From contig NZ_CP049863.1 of assembly GCF_011299575.1 (NCBI RefSeq), forward strand, positions 2,666,001 to 2,730,000: 64,000 nt of DNA, given 5' to 3'. The notes beneath the pieces are model-generated. The model was not told where the DNA came from. It searched no databases and worked only from the letters and a program-made list of their open reading frames with translations. This DNA comes from Leucobacter viscericola (GTDB taxonomy: Bacteria > Actinomycetota > Actinomycetes > Actinomycetales > Microbacteriaceae). Positions 40,101-44,550 of this stretch are shown here, piece after piece (position 1 is the first letter of the stretch; every line of letters begins with the position of its first letter). The translations under genes were made by a program, and so were the position numbers.

Positions 40101-40767
40101 CAACCAGGGTAAGCCGGCAAACAACGTAGCGTTGTTCGCGGATCCTGTGGTTGTCCCTCCCTGCTCCACGCCACGGCCGGTTCCGGTGTTCCGCGATACT
40201 CCGTTGAACCACAAGTTCTACAAAGAGATCGACTGGATGCACTGCATGAAGTACTCCACCGGATGGCGTCAGCCCTACGGCAAGCCGCTCTACAAGCCGA
40301 ACAACGAGCTCTCTCGTGAAGCGATGGCCGCGTTCATCTACCGTATGGAAGCACCGAAGGGCTACCGTCCTCCGCTCGTGTCTCCGTTCGCAGATGTGCC
40401 GACGGACCACAAGTTCTACACGGCGATTGCTTGGATGTGGGAGAGCGAACTGGCGACGGGTTGGGCAGAGCCCTCGGGCAAGCCGACCTTCCGTCCGAAG
40501 GAATCCCTGTCGCGTGAAGCGATGGCGGCGTTCATCTACCGCCTTGAAGCGCCAAAGGGTTACAAGGCTCCTGCAGTCTCTCCGATGGCCGACATGAAAC
40601 CGAGCATGAAGTTCTACACCGAGGTCTCTTGGATGTGGGACGAGAAGCTGACAACCGGTAACAAGGTCGGATCGACCAAGGAGTACTGGCCTAAGAACAA
40701 GCTCTCGCGTCAAGCGATGGCGGCGTTCATCTACCGACTGGTGCTTGACTACAGGCCCAGCAAGTAG
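25147..40767 (+). CDS. 5206-aa repeat adhesin with SLH-like C-terminus
   Basis: This 15.6-kb gene encodes one of the largest proteins expected in such a genome. The start is ATG 25147 after GGGGAAA. A long signal peptide (basic stretch ARERARRVIAV, then TFLLVLSGFTTLGL) ends near residue 55. Residues 60-400 form a beta-propeller-like head. A carboxypeptidase-like module (GLSGVVKTTDGTPLANQTVA) and a GEVED-type end (TAGEVEDHEVRVVP, about residue 735) follow. From about residue 860 to 4995 come two diverged and about 37 regular invasin-like repeats of about 105 aa (consensus blocks SGSHTVTV, GNPVSGQAA, PGTYTA, VTSxTxGxKTVTVK). The last 200 residues are three SLH-like repeats (FRDTPLNHKFYKEIDWM, SREAMAAFIYRMEAPKGY, SPFADVPTDHKFYTAIAWM). 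No sortase signal is present, so non-covalent wall binding is expected. It probably forms a long stalk carrying the head away from the cell. Confidence 0.9.
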   Translation: MRNSSRAHSPFDLGSTVFSGARERARRVIAVTVTFLLVLSGFTTLGLTQSTAPANALTGDVIGSVDWPGDADLRKGGVFAIAVWNNQNPSFGPTGAGNLSGIVSSKSTPTRAIILRNTANTGYRDAVNLAVSANVANKGVDGIWTTPGLGVQQSTAWSSTAERDAFNATYGTTRYGIIEWSPANNNGVGQKGKTYEVRIPWPSAFDNETCGMETNPGTNELVVMNDCTPANGTRYMVFSPGPDGDPLTLADNSFRTITTVTSAAPNNNPGNVSDMTLDALGNVYNIATSGLPTNTGRIMKTDAQTGKVSVVADFASGTGYTLNNSGNGLPVQDWRVNQSEFVSLGFLDGKIVIPSGYNDNRGANFTAIDPLLQRPSFVKGYPIGATGWNVAGTTPNTNNTWYDGAGVEGAVGLSGVVKTTDGTPLANQTVAIYRDNGDGTATLQGSRTTDANGVYESMLNWSAGVGYIRVVQPKLTTGTETKNGEVVAIDASLKANDGTNSVEAINETNYGANPALGTPLQTKINVNEVTDLVKINGNNASAYYVANFQVAVAGSTADLSRNSLLSSDANTGVGPQHVNVDGDAANDLRIGAVNGLFTIGATNNSHASDDGVFLKLEGENRAVGGQLLAQGKKYRVLVDNQGGQAANAKVSAWLTAPGTQNASPRAAFGAKMAASGAQAEFDLTAPASAPAAANSYSTLRVNSSLVDVEKPSNVDGEYAALATQTDKPWVTAGEVEDHEVRVVPAVSRFQVNSKVPGNYNFNVSNTTNSPATLSLAADAKSTAYGVTTVSSDMVLTNTAVPAGASLKSAKVVDSVTGAALGNATVSGNNVTIPGALLAAGNDVRVVLNYLELPNPAASTFELAPASVVADDTAEITATVTVIGASSGLPAAGQLVSIKKQNSSDPFTISSVTDNGDGTYTAKLKSAASGTFAVKAFVDVNGTDQQVGPVRNAVFTAGGPVVGAGKSELSIDDNKDRVADGADRHTITAVLKDANNNPVVGAAASLTSSVADNAGNPVVVSAFTETAAGVYTATVTSTKAGSKSVTVSYDATLKIGTVDANFAAGAVDPANPGSSFTVTEGNQTAGSGSHTVTAKLADAQGNPVSGKAAGLNGAASGGGVVTGFVESATTPGTYTANVTSATKGSKTVTVKFGADALTAGANDKAVFVSGEVDPSATGTRFTVSTGTQVAGSGNHTVTVTLADAGNNPVSGKAADLNGAVTGGALVTGFVESPVTEGTYTATVTSLTTGTKTVTVNIGASAVTVGANDKAVFGAGTVLPGHADTRFWVSTGAQTVGSGSHTVTVTLRDANGNAVSGVAAPLTWSATPSQGVTQASGFVETATPGTYTATIKSTVSGAKVISVKFDGASILVGGVTNNATALFTAGAVDPTQAGTKYSVTTGDATAVTGSHQVTATLVDSFNNPVTNQAAELSGVASGGAVVGAFTETVGKPGEYTAQITSATAGSKNVTVSHKTSGAVTASGNATAKFVTGGVDTNNAGTTYDVTTGTRVVGSGSHTLTVKLADANGLAVSGQSAGITPAVTGGAVIGGFTESGATPGTYTAAITSTTPGSKNVTVKFGADPVNLDKNGAAVFVVGPVDPSKTGTSYSVTGGEAPVVGGAHTVTVTLVDSLNNPIPGQSANLVGAADGGAAVGGFSESVVTPGTYTAQVTSSTPGDKTVAVTHTAAGPLSTTANKVAKFVTGGVDTNVASTNYTVTTGNLLAGSGAHTVTVNLTDTIGNPVSGQAAGLTGASSTGGVVGAFTPTTTAGEYVAQVTSLTPGTRTITVTYGANAIGLKTAGNDKAVFVVGPVDPNVGGTGYSVTTGTRVAGSTAHTVTVTLADSFGNVIAGQAASLTGAATAGGVVGSFSETATAGTYTAEVTSATVGVKTVTVKHSGTTINPSGPNTAEFAAGAVFPGDPGTRFSVSTGAQTVGTGAHTVTVTLRDSNGIPVPGAAAPLSWSANPSAGVTLGSGFVETATPGTYTATIKSTVSGAKTISVNYDTTPILLGGNNNAAALFVAGSVDPSQGNTKFSVTTGDATAVTGSHQVTVTLVDSLNNPVTNQAGELTGAASGGALVGSFTESVVKPGEYTAQVTSATAGSKTVSVTHKTAGAVTASGNTTAKFVTGGVDTGNAGTKYSVTEGTRVVGSGAHTLTVKLADANGLAVSGQSAGITAAVTGGAVIGAFTESGGTPGTYTASVTSETPGSKNVTVKFGADPVNVDQNGAAVFVVGPVDPTQAGTNYTVTGGEAPVVGGTHTVTVSLVDGLKNPIPGQAANLAGAADGGAVVGTFQESIVAPGTYTAQVTATIPGDKTVAVTHSAAGALNAKGNKVAKFVTGGVDTNVASTNYTVTTGNLLAGSGAHTVTVNLTDSIGNPVSGQAAGLTGASTVGGVVGAFTPTTTAGEYVAQVTSLTPGTRTITVTYGANAVGLKTAGNDKAVFVVGPVDPNVGGTGYSVTTGTRVAGSGEHTVTVTLADSFGNVIAGQAANLTGAVSGGAAVGAFTETATAGTYSAAVTSPTVGVKTVTVKHSGTTINPSGPNTAEFAAGEVFPGDPGTRFWVSTGAQTVGSGSHTVTVTLRDANGTAVSGVAAPLTWSANPSQGVTQATGFVETATPGTYTATIKSTVSGAKVISVKFDSATILVGGVTNNATALFTAGAVDPGQAGTKYSVTTGDATAVTGSHQVTVTMVDAFDNPVTNQAGELTGAASGGAVVGAFTESAVKPGEYTAQITSATAGSKNVTVAHKTAGAVTVSGNATAKFVTGGVDTGNADTKYNVTEGTRVVGSGAHTLTVKLADANGLAVSNQSAGITATATGGAVIGAFTESGGTPGTYTAQITSDTPGTKNVTVKFGADLVNVDQNGAAVFVVGPVDPTQAGTNYTVTGGEAPVVGGAHTVTVSLVDSLKNPISGQAANLAGAADGGAVVGAFQESVVTPGTYTAQVTATTPGDKTVAVTHSAAGVLKASGNKVAKFVTGGVDTNVASTNYTVTTGDLLAGSGAHTVTVNLTDTIGNPVSGQAAGLTGASSTGGVVSAFTPTTTAGEYVAQVTSLTPGTRTITVTYGANAVGLKAAGNDKAVFVVGAVDPNVGGTGYSVTTGTRIAGSTSHTVTVTLADSFGNVIAGQAASLTGAVTGGAAVGAFTETATAGTYTAEVTSSSVGVKTVTVKHSSTTINASGPNTAEFTAGSVDPNHSGTRFTVTQGEQTAGLGSHTVTAKLKDSYGNAVPGQAAQLSWSSANSLGVNVVTGFVETATPGTYTAPILSSSAGNKVISVLHGADPITFETNRTATFIPGGVSVGNAGTKFSVSTGTRVAGSGTHTVTATLADENGNAVSGQAGPLSWTANASLGAGAVTPFTETATPGTYTAVINSTLAGGKVITASYGSSVLARSGNDTATFVAGGVDTNNAGTKYTVSQGTRIAGSGSHTVTVTLRDTHGNVVSGEAAPLSWSSATSLGVNNVTPFVETATPGTYSAVISSSLAGNKVISTLYGANPISVLGNATAAFVAGGVDTNRPGTKYSVSGGDASVLGGSHQVTVNLVDGVDNPVSGQAASLKAVASGGAVVGDFTESTDTPGMYTAAVTSATAGNKSVTVKHDTNSVNASGNTTARFIAGGVDTNAPGTNYSVSTGSRVAGATSHTVTVNLTDTNGNVVSGQAGGLTGSASGGAKVSNFTETGTAGTYTATVSSNTTGDKTVTVNYGANQVNLNGNGVAVFVAGLVDLGHANTNYTVTGGNQIAGAGSHTVTVKLADANGNSVAGKEADLSGAATGSAQVSAFKESAVTAGTYTATVTSNAAGNKTVTVKFESGSVTANGNDTAKFVAGSVDTGADATRYTVSTGTRVAGSGVHTVTATLADAYGNPVSGEAAPLSWSSVPGSVVPSAFVETATPGTYTATLASPVAGAKTIKVHYGALPVTLGANDTATFVAGAVDTSKTGTAYSVSGGDASVEGGSHQVTVTLVDALDNPVSAQSGLLVAAVSGGAVVSSFTESATAPGTYTAQVTSATAGSKSVTVRYGADAVNASGNTTARFVAGGVDTGVAGTNYTVSTGTRVAGSGAHTVTVMLADKAGNVVSGQGSGLSATAAGGLGGGGVSTFTETATAGTYTATITSTLAGVKTIAVNYGANPLTLKVGGNAKASFIAGEVDTDNAATRYNVSTGDAVAGSGSHTVTVTLADVSGNAVSGKANDLVGAASGSGAVTNFTESLTTPGTYTATVTSNTSGDKIVTVRVAGTLVKPGLNSIARFIAGDVDPNSAGTKFKVSTGTQVAGSGAHTVTVTLSDAFGNPVSGQAAPLSWSSASSLGVNSVTGFAESAIPGTYTAAILSSVAGDKVITTLFGSTPLGLVASGNDTAKFVAGSVDLNGAGTGYSVSSGEKQVVGGSHTVTVTLVDGLENPVSGQRNNLVATATGGAQVSSFSESATPGTYTATVTATTTGNKKVTVKLSGSDVKPNGNDTAVFVAGDVDTNNGGTSYSVSGGTELAGTGAHTVTATLSDANGNPVTGQAAGLVAVATDGGVVATFTETAAVPGEYKASVTSSTAGIKTVTVKFSGNAVNAGTNNTKANFLAGGVDLGNAGTNYTVSTGSQVVASGSHKVTVKLADANSNPVSGEAAQLSWSSATSLGVFSVTAFVETATPGTYVATILSSSAGEKVITVNHNGSPITLTGNGTALFAAGDVDLGLARTGYVVSSGEVAIGNGSHSVTVTLADVFGNPIAGLANRISAQSTDPLGLGMISGFTESTTTPGTYTAAVVSSRPGSKFIIASYTNGGATGLITPVGNRNAVFVTGGTDITHPGTKYTVSTGDKVAEAAEHTVTVSLADAAGNPVTGQAAGLVWATTASLGDETPTAFTETDVPGTYTAPIKTTVFGLKPITVVFGADSINLVGNGTASFIDGVLGVDLTKSGFQVSTGSQLVTSGKHTVTVKLLDKNGKLVPGQVGKLKAAVSGGIGKGTVGNFGEVSTGTYTATVTSTLAGKKPVTVKYDGTDVKVTINQGKPANNVALFADPVVVPPCSTPRPVPVFRDTPLNHKFYKEIDWMHCMKYSTGWRQPYGKPLYKPNNELSREAMAAFIYRMEAPKGYRPPLVSPFADVPTDHKFYTAIAWMWESELATGWAEPSGKPTFRPKESLSREAMAAFIYRLEAPKGYKAPAVSPMADMKPSMKFYTEVSWMWDEKLTTGNKVGSTKEYWPKNKLSRQAMAAFIYRLVLDYRPSK
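28342..40143 (+). repeat. Array of about 37 units of about 315-320 bp
   Basis: Counting the recurring unit start (xVDxxxxGTxYxVSTG and variants) gives 37 units. The first three starts (28342, 28657, 28972) are exactly 315 bases apart. Each encodes one invasin-like beta-sandwich of about 105 residues. Two diverged units precede the array at about 27720-28341. Confidence 0.85.
28972..34701 (+). repeat. Three tandem 1.91-kb super-repeats (six units each)
   Basis: Units 3-8, 9-14 and 15-20 are the same ordered set of six unit types. The boundaries are at 28972, 30883, 32791 and about 34702, spacings of 1911, 1908 and 1911 bases. Matching unit types recur in each block, for example EAPVVGGxHTVTV, DATAVTGSHQVT and STNYTVTTG. 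A 47-base tract is identical between 29017-29063 (block 1) and 32836-32882 (block 3). This points to recent segmental duplication or gene conversion. Confidence 0.88.
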
Positions 40768-40781
40768 CCCCCTCTGCAAGC

Positions 40782-40817
40782 CCCAGTGGGCCGAGACCAC
40801 GGTTTCGGCCCACTGGG
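40782..40817 (+). terminator. Hairpin terminator after the giant adhesin
   Basis: A 13-base perfect stem CCCAGTGGGCCGA / TCGGCCCACTGGG has a loop of about 10 bases and starts 15 bases after the stop at 40767. A short T-rich tail follows. Confidence 0.75.
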
Positions 40818-40895
40818 TATTGCTTCGTTACACAGCGCCCCGTACCCTACCTAGGCAACGGGCCGTGAACAGCACACTGAATAAGGATCACAACA

Positions 40896-41288
40896 ATGAC
40901 AAAGACATTTCGCGCCAATCGACTTGCGGCAGCAGCGGGGATCGCACTACTCCTCGGAGTTGGACTGAGCGGCTGCCAGGCAACCGCGAACAGCAACACA
41001 CCAAAGGGGCTCCCCGCGGCCGTTGTAACGGTCCAGGGTGAAGTTTCGAATGAGGCTTCACCTGACAAGAACAACTGGTCGTACACCGTAGAGGTTGCCG
41101 ACGAGAAGGCTCAGAAAGAGGCCATCACAAAGCTGAAAGACAACGGCTTTACCGTGCTGGGTGAGGCCGAGGCCGACGGCAGGAAGACGTACTCGTTGAC
41201 CAACGAGAAAGAAAAGATTAACGCGACTGTGGTGCTCGCGAAAGAGGGCAAGAAGTTCTTGGTCATCTACAACGTGATCAAGCTGTAG
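40896..41288 (+). CDS. Small lipoprotein of unknown function
   Basis: This 130-residue protein starts at ATG 40896 with AAGGA at good spacing. The signal peptide ends in a clear lipobox (GVGLSGC, cysteine about residue 27), so it should be lipidated and held at the outer face of the membrane. The mature part is lysine/glutamate-rich, with a compact alpha/beta pattern (YTVEVADEKAQKEAITKL; INATVVLAKEGKKFLVIYNV). It stands alone between two terminators. I do not recognise the family. Confidence 0.75.
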   Translation: MTKTFRANRLAAAAGIALLLGVGLSGCQATANSNTPKGLPAAVVTVQGEVSNEASPDKNNWSYTVEVADEKAQKEAITKLKDNGFTVLGEAEADGRKTYSLTNEKEKINATVVLAKEGKKFLVIYNVIKL

Positions 41289-41312
41289 AAGCACTTCTTC
41301 GAAAAAGCGAAC

Positions 41313-41355
41313 GGGCGTTCATGCCGTGGGAACATTGTCTCCACGGCATGGGCGC
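41313..41355. terminator. Bidirectional terminator
   Basis: The stem CATGCCGTGG / CCACGGCATG, extended by GGGCG / CGCCC, lies between the convergent lipoprotein and CDGSH genes. Confidence 0.8.
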
Positions 41356-41357
41356 CC

Positions 41358-41558
41358 TTAGTCGTCCGTGCGAAAACCCGCGGCCTTGTGAGTCCCGTCG
41401 CAGAAGGGCTTGATGCTGGAAAGCCCGCAGCGGCATAGCGCAACAGTGCGTCGTTTGCGGGGAATCGGGGTGCCGTCTGCTGCGCGAAGCTCAACCTCCC
41501 CGCGTACGACGATCGGCCCGTCGGGGTAGGGAGTGATGATCGGCGTCTCGTCGTTCAT
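41358..41558 (-). CDS. CDGSH-type iron-sulfur protein
   Basis: This 66-residue protein from ATG 41558 has the [2Fe-2S]-binding signature CRCGLSSIKPFCDGTH (C-x-C ... P-x-C-D-G-T-H, three Cys and one His). The motif sits near the C-terminus, as in small single-motif bacterial members. The longer open frame to 41648 overlaps the upstream gene and is unlikely. It lies 11 bases after the haem-oxygenase-like gene and is probably in one operon with it. It could serve as electron carrier for that enzyme; this is an inference from the pairing. Confidence 0.9.
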   Translation of the reverse strand: MNDETPIITPYPDGPIVVRGEVELRAADGTPIPRKRRTVALCRCGLSSIKPFCDGTHKAAGFRTDD

Positions 41559-41569
41559 AGCGCGCTCGA

Positions 41570-42604
41570 TCACCGCAGCGACGATTCGCCGTTTGACCAA
41601 GCATTGAGCATGTGAGTAGCTGCCTCGCCGTCGATAGCGAGGCAGCACGCGGCTCCAAACATGATGTCTGCCAGCAGCTCGGGTCGATCCTCAGCCAGCG
41701 TGCCCGCCATATCCCGGCCCGCGATCTGCTCGTGAACCGCATCTGCCTCGACGTGCTCGTCGAAGTAGTCGGTCACGTCTGTGCCGAAGCCGAGACGCCG
41801 AAAGCCGTCGCCGTACATGCGGTTCGGGATCGACGAGGTCATCTCAAACGCGGCTAGGTGTCCCACAATCGCTCCGAGTAGCCGCCTGTTGAGCCCAAAC
41901 ATCGACATCATATTTTGTGAGGCCAGCGTGATCGCTGGAACCCTATCGAGATAGGCGGCGTAGTTGCTGTCGAGCCCGGCGGCCCGCATTGAAACCGCGA
42001 ATATTTCGGCGTGGACACGGTCGGGTCTGCCGCCACCGTATTCATCTGACTGGATCTCGACCAGTGCAGCTTTGGGGCGACCCCTGAGGCGAGGGATGGC
42101 CCAGGAGTGCGGATCCGCCTCGCGAAGTGTGTAGATCGACCGCTGCACGAGAAACTCTCGGGCCTGGTCGAGTGTTGCCTTCTTCGAGAAGTAGCGCGAC
42201 ATGCTTGGGCCAGCTTCCTCTCCGGTTAGGGCGAAGAGGGAACGCGCGACCTGATCCGCGTCTGGTGCGGGGAGCGCGGCAACCGAAACGCGTTCCCGAA
42301 GCTCATGCTCAAACGCCGCCTCTAGCACCTGGCGCGACTCGATGAGGTCGGTATCCCACTCGAGCTCTGCAGTGAACTGCTCAAGTGAGCCGTAGGAAGA
42401 TGCGTATAGGTAAAAGAGCGCAAGTTGAATGTCGTCGTCGCGAGTGATGCTTTCGGCTCGCTCAATAGCCTGCTGGGCGAGCCTGACAGGGCAGAAGTTG
42501 CTGCCGGCTGCTGAACCGGTGAGTCTGTGCAGCACCGCTTCGCTCAGCGGGCCGCGAGAAGAAAGTGTGTTTGTGGAGCGAGTAAGGCGAGGCGCAAGAA
42601 GCAA
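41570..42604 (-). CDS. Iron-containing redox enzyme (haem-oxygenase-like fold)
   Basis: This 344-residue protein is of the iron-containing redox enzyme type with a haem-oxygenase-like all-helical fold. Metal-ligand candidates are in two helices. The first is EIQSDEYGGGRPDRVHAEIF, near residues 180-200, with Glu and His. The second is YFDEHVEADAVHEQIA, near 281-296, with acidic residues and two His. This matches the di-iron layout of the superfamily. The substrate is unknown. The start is TTG 42604 with no good ribosome site; a GTG about 23 codons in is possible. Downstream, 11 bases away, is the CDGSH protein, a plausible electron donor. Confidence 0.82.
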   Translation of the reverse strand: MLLAPRLTRSTNTLSSRGPLSEAVLHRLTGSAAGSNFCPVRLAQQAIERAESITRDDDIQLALFYLYASSYGSLEQFTAELEWDTDLIESRQVLEAAFEHELRERVSVAALPAPDADQVARSLFALTGEEAGPSMSRYFSKKATLDQAREFLVQRSIYTLREADPHSWAIPRLRGRPKAALVEIQSDEYGGGRPDRVHAEIFAVSMRAAGLDSNYAAYLDRVPAITLASQNMMSMFGLNRRLLGAIVGHLAAFEMTSSIPNRMYGDGFRRLGFGTDVTDYFDEHVEADAVHEQIAGRDMAGTLAEDRPELLADIMFGAACCLAIDGEAATHMLNAWSNGESSLR

Positions 42605-42703
42605 GAGGTATCCGTTCGTCGATCTAGCAACCCTCGCTCGAATGTGGTCGACGCAACAGACCCTTGTTATTGCCCCATTGGTCGGCTAGGTGTGGTCGGG
42701 ACC

Positions 42704-42730
42704 ACCGGGACTACCGGGATCACCGGGACG
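42704..42730 (+). repeat. Three 9-bp tandem units
   Basis: ACCGGGACT, ACCGGGATC and ACCGGGACG run in tandem across the 3' end of the TetR gene and the gap after it. A small perfect palindrome (GTGGTC/GACCAC) precedes them. Confidence 0.6.
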
Positions 42731-43265
42731 CAAGAAACGCCCACAGCCACAGACTGGCCGTATCCGTATCGGGCATGGGATCCTGCTGGATCCACGCCTC
42801 GATGATGCCCAGCAGGCCGCCCGCGATACCTGCCGCCTCAATTTCAAGGGGAACACCGCCGGTGGAGTCGGTGGATGAAAGTTCCAGTCCCTCCTTCACG
42901 AGGTCAATCGTGCGGGCACGCACTCGAGCGGCAACTCTCGCCGACCCCTGAGGGCCCAGCGCGAGTCGATACACGGGGGCGTACTCCGCGAAGTGTTCGA
43001 TAAACCGGTGAATTTCCGTGGGGGGCTGAGCGGGGTCTGTCACAAGCACGGGTCGATTGATTCGAGTGCCGGCGCTCTCGATGGTCTCCAGGGCACTCGC
43101 GAGGAGCTCTTCGCGGTCGGTGAAGTGCTGGTAGAGGCTGCTGCGGTTTACGCCCGCGTGGGCGACGATCTCGGTCACCGGAATCTCGCCGATGGGCCGC
43201 ACCGCGGCGAGTTCCAGGATCGTCGCGTGCAGGGTAGCGATGGTGCGCGCGGCTCGAGGATCCAT
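42720..43265 (-). CDS. TetR-family transcriptional regulator
   Basis: This 181-residue DNA-binding protein starts at ATG 43265. The N-terminal helix-turn-helix covers about residues 22-62 (IPVTEIVAHAGVNRSSLYQH, FTDREELLASALE), the classic TetR recognition region. The C-terminal helical part should bind a ligand and dimerise (IHRFIEHFAEYAPVYRLALG; GIAGGLLGIIEAWIQQ). It is divergent from the SDR gene at 43434, so it is likely to repress that gene, with its own promoter in the same 168-base gap. Confidence 0.9.
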   Translation of the reverse strand: MDPRAARTIATLHATILELAAVRPIGEIPVTEIVAHAGVNRSSLYQHFTDREELLASALETIESAGTRINRPVLVTDPAQPPTEIHRFIEHFAEYAPVYRLALGPQGSARVAARVRARTIDLVKEGLELSSTDSTGGVPLEIEAAGIAGGLLGIIEAWIQQDPMPDTDTASLWLWAFLASR

Positions 43266-43353
43266 GGTTCCAATTCTCCCAGGCGTCTGACCAAAGCTGT
43301 CAATCCGTAGTGAGTGAGCTGGAAATCAACAGTTCTCGTACAGTTTCTAGCTT

Positions 43354-43376
43354 CTCCAACATCTGTCGGAGTATGC
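43354..43376 (+). promoter_or_regulatory. Candidate TetR operator and -10 element
   Basis: An imperfect 18-base palindrome (CTCCAACAT/CTGTCGGAG, 43354-43371) directly adjoins a -10-like TATGC(T) in the TetR-SDR divergent gap. Its location would let a repressor block the SDR promoter. Motif only. Confidence 0.4.
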
Positions 43377-43433
43377 TGTTCGGGAATCGATGCCGCGGGT
43401 GGTGCAGATCTCCCGCTCAAACTAGGAGGCAAC

Positions 43434-44438
43434 ATGTCTGTTCTTACCGCGCAGAGCACCATTGGTGAGTGGCTGGATAACCCGGAGGGTGCAGCGGCGC
43501 TCGGTGCGCTGCTCGCGCAGTCGGGGTCCGATGCCGGATCGCTGGCGCCCGTGCGCGCACTGCCACTTCAGCAGATGGTTGAGCTGAGCCAGGGCCAAAT
43601 GCCGCAGTCGGTGATCGACGATCTCGTGCGCGCCGTCAACGGGGGCGTGATCCCTGAAGACACAGCACCCGCCGGTTGGCAGGAGCGCATCACGCAGGGT
43701 CGCTTCGACGGCAAGACCATTATCGTGACCGGTGCCGCGAGTGGCATCGGCCGCGCGACTGCCTCGCGCATCGTGCGCGAGGGCGGCCGGGTCGTTGCCG
43801 TGGATATTTCGGCGGAGAAGCTTGAGGCCGTTGCCGCAGGTTTCCCGGAGGGTCGTGTTGTTGCCGTTGCTGCTGACGTCACCAAGCAGGCCGATATTGA
43901 TCGTGTCATCGCAGCGGCCGGTGACCGCATTGATGGCCTCGCGAACGTTGCCGGCATCAACGACGACTTCTCTCCGATCCACGAGACCAGCGACGAGACC
44001 TGGGATCGTGTCATCGGCATCAACCTGACCGGGGTGTTCCGGCTGACGCGCGCGGTTGTGCCATCCATGCTGCAGGCGGGCAAAGGATCGATCGTCAACA
44101 TCTCGTCGGAAGCGGGTCTGCGCGGCAATGCCTCGGGCAACGCCTACACCGTCTCGAAGCACGGTGTGGTCGGCCTCACTCGCAGCGCGGCCTTCATGTA
44201 CGCGCAGCAGGGGATCCGCGTGAACGCGGTCGCACCGGGCGGCGTCGCGACCGGGATCCCGTTCCCTCCGCACGTTTCTGAGACGGGCAGCGCGCGTCTG
44301 CAGCCCTTCCAGGCGGCGATCCCGTCGCTCGCGACCGCAGAGCAGCTCGCGGCCTCGATCACCTTCCTGCTCAGCGATGACGGCGTGAACATCAACGGCG
44401 CCGTGCTGCCCTCCGATGGCGGCTGGTCGGTGCAGTAA
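43434..44438 (+). CDS. SDR oxidoreductase with N-terminal helical extension
   Basis: This 334-residue protein starts at ATG 43434, five bases after AGGAGG. Residues 1 to about 85 are an extra helical region (TIGEWLDNPEGAAALGALLA; LPLQQMVELSQGQMPQSVID). It resembles the small C-terminal domain of some glycoside hydrolases; that likeness is from memory and uncertain. Residues 95-334 are a classical short-chain dehydrogenase: TGAASGIGRATA for the nucleotide, NVAGI, NISSEAG with catalytic Ser, and YTVSKHG with Tyr and Lys. The C-terminus DGGWSVQ is standard. It probably oxidises a sugar or polyol with NAD(P), under control of the divergent TetR. Confidence 0.88.
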   Translation: MSVLTAQSTIGEWLDNPEGAAALGALLAQSGSDAGSLAPVRALPLQQMVELSQGQMPQSVIDDLVRAVNGGVIPEDTAPAGWQERITQGRFDGKTIIVTGAASGIGRATASRIVREGGRVVAVDISAEKLEAVAAGFPEGRVVAVAADVTKQADIDRVIAAAGDRIDGLANVAGINDDFSPIHETSDETWDRVIGINLTGVFRLTRAVVPSMLQAGKGSIVNISSEAGLRGNASGNAYTVSKHGVVGLTRSAAFMYAQQGIRVNAVAPGGVATGIPFPPHVSETGSARLQPFQAAIPSLATAEQLAASITFLLSDDGVNINGAVLPSDGGWSVQ

Positions 44439-44461
44439 TTTTCCGATCCGTCGTTAAAAAC

Positions 44462-44526
44462 AGTGTTGCCATATTGCGGGTTGAAGCGCATTCAACCCGC
44501 AATATGGCAACACTCTTTTTTTTTTT
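44462..44526 (+). terminator. 24-bp perfect hairpin with T11 tail
   Basis: Arms 44462-44485 and 44491-44514 are perfect complements around GCGCA. A run of 11 T (44516-44526) follows, then 10 G (44527-44536). It ends the SDR transcript and may also end the convergent MFS transcript. Its core GTGTTGCCATATTGC is shared with the inverted repeat at 122-172. Confidence 0.9.
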
Positions 44527-44550
44527 GGGGGGGGGGAGGGGCTGGCGCCG

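Noticed and set aside
28342..40143. Regular repeats considered as a CRISPR array or satellite.
   Set aside because: Units are about 315 bases, fully coding in one frame and without spacers; they encode invasin-like domains.
3618..41300. Genomic island inserted at tRNA-Met.
   Set aside because: The surface locus begins right after the tRNA, but I found no integrase and no duplicated tRNA end at the other side.
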